A stretch of DNA of 64,000 bases from assembly GCA_945787325.1 (NCBI GenBank), contig CALZHP010000002.1:1-64000 (forward strand), in the 5' to 3' direction. The notes below the pieces were generated by a model. It saw only the letters and a program-made list of their open reading frames with translations, was not told the origin of the DNA and searched no databases. Below, one piece after another: positions 9,144-19,701 of this stretch. The number at the start of each line of letters is the position of its first letter. Positions within the stretch are counted from its first letter, which is position 1. This stretch comes from an uncultured Desulfobulbaceae bacterium (GTDB taxonomy: Bacteria; Desulfobacterota; Desulfobulbia; Desulfobulbales; BM004). The position numbers and the translations under genes were made by a program.

Positions 9144-9216
9144 TTTTCACCTCCACATTTTTATTTTCACTGGTTAATCAATTATGTGTTTCCTGTATTT
9201 CTTTATCCGTAACTCT

Positions 9217-9555
9217 TTACGCCTCCTCTTTCCGTCCTTTTTCATTTTCTCTGCACGAACGGCAGCGAACAGCAAGTGAATTTATATTACCCTTAGCAAC
9301 TTCATACCACCATTTCTGGTTTTCTGCAGTCCACACCTCTTCTTTTCCACAATCACGGCAAGTAACAAGTTTATCAGCATAAAAGTAAGGGAGTGGGCCA
9401 TAGGTATTATTGTGCTTAAGTTGAGAATGGTCTGCGCTGATTGCTCCGGCAGGGGGTTGAATAGTATTATCGCAAGTATCTATCCCGGCCATCGCCCTGG
9501 CTCTTTTAAGATGCGCCTCATACAGGCTTTTTTGTTTTGATTTTTTACTGGGCAT
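9217..9555 (-). CDS. Probable zinc-ribbon-containing protein
   Basis: LVTCRDCGKEEVWTAENQKWWYEVAKGN...VRCRSCRENEK: two CxxC motifs. Confidence 0.8.
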   Translation of the reverse strand: MPSKKSKQKSLYEAHLKRARAMAGIDTCDNTIQPPAGAISADHSQLKHNNTYGPLPYFYADKLVTCRDCGKEEVWTAENQKWWYEVAKGNINSLAVRCRSCRENEKGRKEEA

Positions 9556-9583
9556 TTCTTTACAGCACCGAAACAGAGGAGTT

Positions 9584-9958
9584 CTACTTCAACCATTTAT
9601 ATTTGTTATTTTTTTCTTTGGCAAGAATTTCAGCACCCGTTTGGTAGTCACAGCAAAAAATGTAAACTGTTTGCAAGTTGGCAACAGAGTTTCTAATTTC
9701 CGGCACTGAATCAAGCAACTCTTTGAGGACTACTTTTGAGAATTGTATTTTCTCTAATCCCATCTTTTCTGTAGTTTTTTGAGTTGGGTAGTCAGAGTAT
9801 GAATAAACGTGTAGCATTTTTTTTTGTTCGCGAAAAACAATGCCTTTGTAACAGAGGGATGTTTTTTCTTCCAGAAATCCCCCAAGCGCGACTTCATATC
9901 TTTTCCCGGAGAGGGCTTCTATCTTCATTTGTTTCAGATAACAATGAGTTGAGTTCAA
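9584..9958 (-). CDS. Hypothetical protein
   Basis: Intact 124-aa ORF; no family recognised. Confidence 0.5.
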   Translation of the reverse strand: MNSTHCYLKQMKIEALSGKRYEVALGGFLEEKTSLCYKGIVFREQKKMLHVYSYSDYPTQKTTEKMGLEKIQFSKVVLKELLDSVPEIRNSVANLQTVYIFCCDYQTGAEILAKEKNNKYKWLK

Positions 9959-9981
9959 TCACCCAAACACATTTAATTAAA

Positions 9982-10602
9982 TTATTGCTCTGTCAGAGCA
10001 AGCTTAATACCAAGGGCAGCAAATGTGGCAGCAAATGATCGTTGCAGCCAGACAATCAGCCTTGGGGAATTAACAACATATCTGCGAACGCCATTTGCAG
10101 AAATGCCATACAAAATAAAAATTACCAAGGTCATTGTCATAAACAAGGCGCTCAACAAAAACATATCAAACATTGGTGAGGAAGTATCTGGTGAAACAAA
10201 TAGAGGTAGGAAGGCCAGGAAAAATATTGAAAGTTTGGGATTAAGAATATTGATTAAAAAACCTCGCATCACTATCTGCCATAGACCTTTACTGGTAGAG
10301 GATGAGTTGAACTTTAATGCACCAGTTTCACGCCACATTGACCAGGCTAAGTATAGTAAATAAGCAGCGCCGGCAAATTTAACAGCCTGAAAGGCGACAG
10401 CACTTACATGAAGAATGGCAGATAATCCCAAAATACTGGCAGTAAGGTGGGGGATTATTCCTGCCGTGCAGCCGACCGCTGCTGCAATGCTTGCGCGCCA
10501 GCCGAGAAAAAGACCTGTTGATACCGTATATATCACTCCTGTCCCAGGTACAAGAACAACTACCAGAGAAGTTATCAAGAACTCGGTACTGAACATTATC
10601 AT
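9982..10602 (-). CDS. LysE/RhtB family amino-acid exporter
   Basis: VVVLVPGTGVIYTVSTGLFLGWRASIAAAVGCTAGIIPH...FAGAAYLLYLAW. Confidence 0.92.
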   Translation of the reverse strand: MIMFSTEFLITSLVVVLVPGTGVIYTVSTGLFLGWRASIAAAVGCTAGIIPHLTASILGLSAILHVSAVAFQAVKFAGAAYLLYLAWSMWRETGALKFNSSSTSKGLWQIVMRGFLINILNPKLSIFFLAFLPLFVSPDTSSPMFDMFLLSALFMTMTLVIFILYGISANGVRRYVVNSPRLIVWLQRSFAATFAALGIKLALTEQ

Positions 10603-10608
10603 CTCCCG

Positions 10609-11196
10609 TTAAAAGTATTTCTCAACTATCTGCTTAACTTCATTCAGCCATTCATTTCGTTGGTCTTCAGTACTTACAACGATGATGTTGAACATTCTAC
10701 GATAAAATTTTTTCACACCACAAAGGTCAAATATACAGTTTTTCCAAAGAGTTTCGAGAGGGTCGCCAAAAACCTTGTGTTCTCTTCCAGTTTCAGTATT
10801 CGAAGTGTTGAGTACGATCGCCGTTCCGGCTTTTAATAATCCGTATGGTACACCTTCACCATTATCCTCTTCAATAAACTCATAGGCTATACCTGGGCGA
10901 ATAACTCTGTCAATCCATCCTTTCAGGATTGCCGGAGGCTGGCCCCACCAGTTTGGATGGATAATGATAATCCCATCCGCACCGGCTATTTCTCTGCAAT
11001 GTTGAGCAATTACTGGTGGCAGAACAGCTTCTTTTAGTATTTCCTCTTTTGGAAGAATCGGGTCAAACTCTTCCTCATATAAATCATGGAAAAATGTTTC
11101 ATGACTTGCTTTTTTGAGTTGGGTCAGAACAGTTTCAGCTATAGCGTGGTTAAAGCTTTTATTATCTGGGTGCGCAAGGATTACAGATATTTTCAT
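10609..11196 (-). CDS. NAD(P)H oxidoreductase, flavodoxin-like fold
   Basis: ILAHPDNKSFNHAIAE...GIIIIHPNWWGQPPAILKGWIDRVIRPGIAYEF. Confidence 0.9.
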   Translation of the reverse strand: MKISVILAHPDNKSFNHAIAETVLTQLKKASHETFFHDLYEEEFDPILPKEEILKEAVLPPVIAQHCREIAGADGIIIIHPNWWGQPPAILKGWIDRVIRPGIAYEFIEEDNGEGVPYGLLKAGTAIVLNTSNTETGREHKVFGDPLETLWKNCIFDLCGVKKFYRRMFNIIVVSTEDQRNEWLNEVKQIVEKYF

Positions 11197-11292
11197 TGTG
11201 GATAGAATTCGTTTTGAATTAGGGGGGGAATCTCCATGGTGATTACAGGTTGTTGAAGAATTCAGCAGACCTGGTAGACAGGCAAGCCATAT

Positions 11293-11790
11293 CTAGTTGA
11301 AATAATATCCGACCTCAATAACTTGTTTGCTGCCTTCTTGTGAATAAAGGATGCCAAGGGAGATTATATATTCTTTGCCATTATGTATTGAATAGTAATC
11401 TCCGACACTGAGCTTTTCGTAACTGTATTTGCCGCTTTGAAGTAAGTTTTCAATTTCAGAACCTGAAACAAAGTCTCTAAAAAACTCCTTAGTCAATATG
11501 ACCGCCTGCCTGAACAAATCATCTTTATTTAAAATTCCGGTATCACTTGTTGACGTATACGTGACGTTCTCCCCAAAATGAATACATCCTCCTCTTTTGT
11601 AAATCACTGTTCCATTTTCCCAAGGTAACTCGAGAGCTTTCTCGTTTAGGGATACTTTAGAGCCTACGTAATTCTTTTGAAGTTTTAGAAGCATTTCATC
11701 CTGGGGTACAGGGTCAAAGATACATTCTTCTTCAGCATTAGCAGGATTAGTGATGAAGCATAATAGGAAAAAAAACAAAAGATGTTTCAT
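11293..11790 (-). CDS. Hypothetical secreted protein
   Basis: N-terminal signal peptide MKHLLFFFLLCFITNPANA. Confidence 0.6.
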   Translation of the reverse strand: MKHLLFFFLLCFITNPANAEEECIFDPVPQDEMLLKLQKNYVGSKVSLNEKALELPWENGTVIYKRGGCIHFGENVTYTSTSDTGILNKDDLFRQAVILTKEFFRDFVSGSEIENLLQSGKYSYEKLSVGDYYSIHNGKEYIISLGILYSQEGSKQVIEVGYYFN

Positions 11791-11791
11791 A

Positions 11792-12196
11792 TCATTCTTC
11801 TAAGTCTGCAATTTTCTTTTTAAGAATTTTTATTTCCTCACGTAGTTCAATTCGCGGATCATCACTGAATGAAACACTAACGGTTCTATTGGCACATTTT
11901 GGCCGGGCATTATTTACAATATCTGCCATGCGAGTTTCAATTATGGCTAAAAATTCTTCTTTCGCTTTTAATTCTGATTTAAGTTCAGTTAACTCACCTT
12001 CCCGCCCAGGTTTATGTTTATTCCACCAATTTTTTGCTTTTTGAAAATATGATAACTCGCTTTCTTGGTGATCATACCTAATATCATCATTTGAAGCTGA
12101 TTCAGCTTTGTGGGGATAAACAGAAAATGAAACAAAGTATAGTACAATGATTGTTAATATAATGTTTTTTCTGGGCCTACACATATATAACTCCAT
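11792..12196 (-). CDS. Hypothetical secreted protein with coiled-coil segments
   Basis: Hydrophobic N-terminus; heptad-like LTELKSELKAKEEFLAIIE and LREEIKILKKKIADLEE. Confidence 0.55.
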   Translation of the reverse strand: MELYMCRPRKNIILTIIVLYFVSFSVYPHKAESASNDDIRYDHQESELSYFQKAKNWWNKHKPGREGELTELKSELKAKEEFLAIIETRMADIVNNARPKCANRTVSVSFSDDPRIELREEIKILKKKIADLEE

Positions 12197-12289
12197 AGTT
12201 AAATTTTAAATTAAGAGTCATCTGGGCCGTAAAACTGGATGCCCCGGTTTTGTTGATTATTGGAAACACATCTTATATACACGCTATTG

Positions 12290-12771
12290 TCAAGCATTTG
12301 TACTACTTGATGAATTCGCATAAGTTATGAATTCTTTTGAACTCTCGGGAGTTATGATTACCTTGGTTACGGGAGTTTCAATCAGAATTAAATTCGACTT
12401 TTTCCCTGTTGAAACATAGGCCTTGAAAATACAGTACTTTTTATTCCAGAAAATACCGGTGGCGGCAAAAAATCCTCCATTTCCCCATAGACGGAGGCTG
12501 AATGAAGGTTTCTCATCTGTAATTAGAGAACATTTAATACAGGGCCAAATACTTTCTTGTTCATGCGCGAAACAATAGTTAATTGCCTGCTATTTAACTC
12601 GTAGGCAATTGGAGCAGACAAATAACAGTATAGGGCGATCAAAGCCAATAAGATTCCAGCCCATAAAAGTTCAAGATAGAAAAAAGCTCCAATGAGCATT
12701 CCTATTGTAAGAATTAATATTAAAGATGCGATAATTTGTATAGATAAGCTAGGCGCTATATTTTGTCTCAT
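12290..12771 (-). pseudogene. Bacterial PH-domain membrane protein, disrupted by a frameshift
   Basis: ORF 12523-12771 ends ...FGPVLNVL*. The -1 frame continues CSLITDEKPSFSLRLWGNGGFFAATGIFWNKKYCIFKAYVSTGKKSNLILIETPVTKVIITPESSKEF, which resembles the bPH C-terminal half. Confidence 0.7.
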
Positions 12772-12772
12772 A

Positions 12773-13165
12773 TTATCTACTATGCTTTATTGCCAATGCT
12801 GCGACGAACCCCCACACCCAGTTAAAAAACAATACAAACAGCGGAGTGTATAGCCCCAATTCAAGGCCTGCCATCCCTTTATGCGCTTTCAAAGGAAACA
12901 CGATGAATAATTGAACAGCGGTGGGGAATAGACTAAGGATTGTGCCTTTCAATAGTAACCTTGATTTCAACATTGGCAGTACAAAAAACAGCCCCCATAT
13001 ACCTCCCCATACAATTCGAGGATAAAGCCAATTTGGTGTTAAGGATGGTGCAATTGAAACACCAAGTGACGAAGTAATACCGAAGTGTCCAAACAACCAT
13101 ACTGCTAAGCTATTTGCTAAAGCACCTAAACAACCAGCTGCAAAGAAAATTAGTATTTTATTCAT
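12773..13165 (-). CDS. Hypothetical membrane protein
   Basis: 130 aa, several predicted TM segments. Confidence 0.6.
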   Translation of the reverse strand: MNKILIFFAAGCLGALANSLAVWLFGHFGITSSLGVSIAPSLTPNWLYPRIVWGGIWGLFFVLPMLKSRLLLKGTILSLFPTAVQLFIVFPLKAHKGMAGLELGLYTPLFVLFFNWVWGFVAALAIKHSR

Positions 13166-13293
13166 ATTTTTTCCCCCTGAAAAAGGAGTTTATAAGAGAT
13201 CATATTGTTTTTCATAATCCCATGGAGATACCTTCCAGTTCCATTAAATAATGGATAAACACTTTATATGAAAAAATAAAATAGGAGTGCGCC

Positions 13294-13467
13294 TTGAGAC
13301 TTAAAGATTATGGCAGAATTCATCAAAAACGCAAATTATTTGTTAATCACTATGGCCTGCTTTTTGTGGTTTTAGCGATAGTCAGTAATGCAATAATGCA
13401 AGTCTGGCCCGGTTTTGCTAAAAATACCACTAGGGCTCACGGCCCCACGCAAAAGTCTTCTCCCTGA
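13294..13467 (+). CDS. Possible small membrane protein (57 aa, TTG start)
   Basis: RBS ATAGGAGTGCGCC-TTG; LRLKDYGRIHQKRKLFVNHYGLLFVVLAIVSNAIMQVWPGF with one hydrophobic stretch; absent from ORF track. Confidence 0.3.
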   Translation: MRLKDYGRIHQKRKLFVNHYGLLFVVLAIVSNAIMQVWPGFAKNTTRAHGPTQKSSP

Positions 13468-14450
13468 ACAACATTGAAGAAATCATATTGCGATGCGAGG
13501 GTATATGAGAAGTTCACTGGCTGGCTGATGGTTTCTGTCTTTTGGAATGATCCACCAGCGAACTTAAAACCGGCAATTTGAAGTCGGTTTTGGGTTGGCA
13601 CGTAGAGTGTTGTGCCGCTAACCGTTTTGGTTACAACTGAGAGACATTGATTTCTTTCACCAATGGAGTGGTTGCTGTAGTTGGATAACTCAGACAAGGC
13701 TTCAAGTTTGCCCGCCATTATTGTTGTCACTTTTAAAATACCCCCAATGTGAGGAGTCTGGACCCAGGCCAACTCTATAGTCCCATCTCCATCTAGGTCG
13801 TAGATGGCCACTATGTTAAGCCATCTGTATGGTTTCCCTATCTCCTCGACCCAAGCATATTCGGTTAGCACGTTGTTCACAATTTTGTAGATCATGATGC
13901 CGGCGCCCTTCTTCACATGGGTTCGGATCGTAACTATCTCCATCTGTCCATCGTTGTCAACATCGTAGAGACGAGGCTTGATATCCTCGAAGACATAATC
14001 ATCGCTAACAGTCTGTGTATAGGTGATTCCATCCCTTAAAACTACCAATTGCTCAGCATCAATTGTATCACCCAATATGTTATGATTATATTTTGCAGTA
14101 GGTTGGGCATACTGAGCATAAACGGTGTTAGTTTTACTTCTGGTAATCTGTTTTTCTGGGAGTTGATCGAAGTTATCCGTCAGGAATTTGATTGCCAAGT
14201 TACTTTCCATTGAGGGGTTCACTGCCAAAACATTAGTTGTCTCAAAAGTATTGTTGCTGGCAAAGGTACAGGAAAGAAGAATACACGGTGATAGTAGCCC
14301 CAGAAGGAATAGAATAATCCATTGTTTGGTGTGTGACTGATTTCGATGCCAAGAGAATGTTTTCGTGGGTTGCATCTTTGATACTATCCAAACCATAATA
14401 TAGTGAAGTAGACATAAGCCTGGAATAACGTTCCGGTTCAGCGGTGGCAT
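13437..14450 (-). CDS. VCBS/FG-GAP-like repeat protein
   Basis: RLYDVDNDGQMEIVTI and AIYDLDGDGTIELAWV Ca-binding-like repeats; hydrophobic N-terminal segment ending LLSC. Confidence 0.75.
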   Translation of the reverse strand: MPPLNRNVIPGLCLLHYIMVWIVSKMQPTKTFSWHRNQSHTKQWIILFLLGLLSPCILLSCTFASNNTFETTNVLAVNPSMESNLAIKFLTDNFDQLPEKQITRSKTNTVYAQYAQPTAKYNHNILGDTIDAEQLVVLRDGITYTQTVSDDYVFEDIKPRLYDVDNDGQMEIVTIRTHVKKGAGIMIYKIVNNVLTEYAWVEEIGKPYRWLNIVAIYDLDGDGTIELAWVQTPHIGGILKVTTIMAGKLEALSELSNYSNHSIGERNQCLSVVTKTVSGTTLYVPTQNRLQIAGFKFAGGSFQKTETISQPVNFSYTLASQYDFFNVVQGEDFCVGP

Positions 14451-14532
14451 TACGCCTTCCGCTGGAACCGGATGTTAGCTAACCGTATGTTCGCCACTCT
14501 GCCAGGAGCACAAAAAGGCGTTTATGCTACGA

Positions 14533-16749
<2,217 letters not shown>

Positions 16750-16907
16750 TTAAACTTATGCGCTGTACTGTATGAAAATAGTGCCTTGGTGCCCATCTAG
16801 TTCAAATGAGAGATCAGGTAGTTTTGATAAAGTCCATGGGGTTATTTTTCCAAACCCATTACTTATTTGATAACCATTTAAATTCAAAAAAAAAAGGAGG
16901 GTAACTC

Positions 16908-16961
16908 ATGAAATTTATGGAAAGCAAGAAAAAAATAAATGGGATCAAAAAGTTAGACTAA
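16908..16961 (+). CDS. Possible 17-aa leader or small peptide
   Basis: Very strong RBS AAAAGGAGGGTAACTC-ATG; MKFMESKKKINGIKKLD. Confidence 0.25.
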   Translation: MKFMESKKKINGIKKLD

Positions 16962-17189
16962 TAAATCATGTTATGGATGTTTTGCCTTGCTATCATTACG
17001 CTCCTCTTTAGAAGTACTCATAACACCACAGAGGATAAGGAGTATTTATTGCATTGATATGAAGACTTTGAAGGACCTTGGATTGAATAGTGAAAAATAA
17101 ATAGTCTAGAGGTGGGGGAGTTATCGGAATACGAACCTGCCAATGATTACTAGACGAGATGGTGTCCAATAATCATTGGCAAAACACGA

Positions 17190-19481
17190 TTACTTTTTCA
17201 TTTCAGACATCTGTTCCGCGCTGTCGTCTGGCGAGCCGTTGTTATTATTCAGCGGGAAAGATTCCTGGAAAATCTCGAGCAGTTTGAGGTTCTGCTTACT
17301 GAGCATTATGCAGTTGCCGACCAGGGCGTAAAAGAGGATGCTGAGGCGTGTTTTCGAGGTATTGTCCTGGATGCGCTCAATCTGGAGTGAATGGAATTCA
17401 TCGGCCAGGACACGCATTTCCTCAATTTCCCTTGCTATAATGTCTGGGGTGAAGGCCTTCCTTTTTTCGAAGGCAGCTTCCACAGAAGTGAGTATATTAA
17501 GGATAGTCGTTTTGACCATCCTTAACTCCTGAATCTGGTCATCCAGAAGACCCCTGTGATTATTGCTTACATGAACCCACGAACGCAGAACAATGTCACG
17601 ATGACCGTCTGAAAGTTTTTGGATCCTCCTGATAGTCTGTGCGTATTTGTAGGAAACACCATCTTTATCTTTTTGTTGTACGCGCAATACTTTGAATATA
17701 TTTGCAGTTATGATGTTGGCCCACTGCTGGATCTGCTTTGTTTTCTTCCTCTGATTTCCAAGCGCATCCACATCACCAATGAAAAGGGCCTCGAAGGTGA
17801 TATCGAGTGACTCCCGAATTTCCCTGATGAGATTGGCCATGTGCTCGAAGGTATGAACCCTTGACTCTTTGGCGTTTGTAACGTTTCTCAAAATATAAAC
17901 TTTGTCTTGCTCGACTTTCTTGGCACGTTCGCCATGTGAACGGTGTGATCTGATGATGGCGAACGCACAGAAGAAAATCATAAGCAGAACGCCTACCCAC
18001 TGGAGATAATGAATAATATTGGCGAAAACAAAAGCGACGGTAAAGGCGATTAGTGCCGTCATAAACCAGCCGCCTATAACGGTGAGCACACCTGTAATCC
18101 TGTAGACGGCAGTATCCCGGCCCCAGGCACGATCTGAAAAAGAGGTGCCCATTGATACCATAAAAGTGACATATGTGGTGGAAAGGGGCAGTTTCAATGA
18201 TGTTGCAAAGGAGATAACGGCTGAGGCCACCATCAGGTTTACCGCGGCACGAATCAGATCGAAGGATTGCAATCCTTCTTTTTCGGCAGGTTTATAGGCC
18301 TCCGAGTCTAAACGACGTTCAACAAAGTTACGAACGCTAAGAGGGAATATTTGTTTTGCTGATGTGAAAAATGAGTCTACTCCGCGGACGATGACACGGG
18401 AAAGGCCCGTTGATTCAAATACCTCGGTTCCTTCACTCTGGCTGCTCAGGCCCAATTCAGTCTGGGATACGGTTCTTGCCTTGCGTGAAAACCAAAGGGT
18501 TACGACCATAATAGCGCCGGCGATCAGCAGCAGATAGGTTTCCGAAGGTACTTTTTTGCTGAGCGCTCCCATGGTGACTGTAAGCGGATTGGCCGTTTCC
18601 ATGGCTGCTTTAAAGGCATGCAAACCGGCCAGGGGCACTCCGATGAAATTGACCAGGTCATTGGCCGCAAATGCCATAGCCAGAGAAAAGGTGCCCATCA
18701 GGATAATGGGTTTTAAGATATTGACACGAAAGAAGGTTATCAGAACTTGTAAGGTCACTGCCGAAACTGAAAACACTATCAAAAGGATGAGCCCGGAGTT
18801 GGATTTGATCCAGCTATATGTTTCAGGTGTTATAAATGATGCGCCCTTAGCTCCTTTAATGAGAATAAAAAAGACAATAGAGGCCAGCGCAACACCACCC
18901 CAAAGGGCCCCGTAACGCTTGAGCGTTTTTTCGTAATCAAAGGTAAAAATGATACGAGTGATAAACTGGACGATGGCGCCAAGTATGAAAGAGATTACAA
19001 CGGACAACAGGATGCCCATTGTAATCATCATTGCTTTACTGGAGTTAATGTATTGGGAGAGATTAGAAAGACCCTGGTCAGATGCCATGACCTTGACCAG
19101 CGATAAGGCCACCGCCGCACCCAGTAGCTCAAAAACGATCGATACAGTTGTTGAAGTTGGCAGACCCAGAGTATTGAATGTGTCGAGCAGTAGAATATCC
19201 GTCAACATGACAGCCAGAAAAATGGTAATCAGCTCAGGCATGGTGAAAAACTGCGGATGAAAAATTCCCTTACGGGCAACTTCCATCATGCCGCTTGAAA
19301 ACATAACCCCTGCAATGATACCAAAACTGGCAATTATCAGAATAATATAGCGAGGTGCCACCCGGCAGCCGATGGAAGAATTGAGAAAGTTGACGGCGTC
19401 ATTGCTTACGCCGACAATAAGATCAAATGCGGCGCAAAACATCAGGATGGCGACAGCTATTATAAAAAATTCGGGGGCCAT
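17190..19481 (-). CDS. PiT-family inorganic phosphate transporter with C-terminal PhoU-like region
   Basis: DLIVGVSNDAVNFLNSSIGCRVAP, AFAANDLVNFIGVPLAGLHA, KLPLSTTYVTFMVSMGTSFSDRAWGRDTAVYRITGV; ~230-aa helical tail. Confidence 0.9.
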   Translation of the reverse strand: MAPEFFIIAVAILMFCAAFDLIVGVSNDAVNFLNSSIGCRVAPRYIILIIASFGIIAGVMFSSGMMEVARKGIFHPQFFTMPELITIFLAVMLTDILLLDTFNTLGLPTSTTVSIVFELLGAAVALSLVKVMASDQGLSNLSQYINSSKAMMITMGILLSVVISFILGAIVQFITRIIFTFDYEKTLKRYGALWGGVALASIVFFILIKGAKGASFITPETYSWIKSNSGLILLIVFSVSAVTLQVLITFFRVNILKPIILMGTFSLAMAFAANDLVNFIGVPLAGLHAFKAAMETANPLTVTMGALSKKVPSETYLLLIAGAIMVVTLWFSRKARTVSQTELGLSSQSEGTEVFESTGLSRVIVRGVDSFFTSAKQIFPLSVRNFVERRLDSEAYKPAEKEGLQSFDLIRAAVNLMVASAVISFATSLKLPLSTTYVTFMVSMGTSFSDRAWGRDTAVYRITGVLTVIGGWFMTALIAFTVAFVFANIIHYLQWVGVLLMIFFCAFAIIRSHRSHGERAKKVEQDKVYILRNVTNAKESRVHTFEHMANLIREIRESLDITFEALFIGDVDALGNQRKKTKQIQQWANIITANIFKVLRVQQKDKDGVSYKYAQTIRRIQKLSDGHRDIVLRSWVHVSNNHRGLLDDQIQELRMVKTTILNILTSVEAAFEKRKAFTPDIIAREIEEMRVLADEFHSLQIERIQDNTSKTRLSILFYALVGNCIMLSKQNLKLLEIFQESFPLNNNNGSPDDSAEQMSEMKK

Positions 19482-19701
19482 AATTCACCTGTTATTTTTG
19501 TAAATATGAGTAAAGATGAAGTATTTTTTTGGGGGAAGAAAAGAAATTCGGACAAGCCATTTTGTTTAGAAATTTAATCATGATGGTGATGCATTTACAT
19601 GATAAAAGTGATGGCGTCAAGCACTAATTATGTGAAATAAAACGGCCCCATGAAACATGTTGAATTTTTCTGTAATTCCATCTGTTTACTGGTCTGAAAA
19701 A

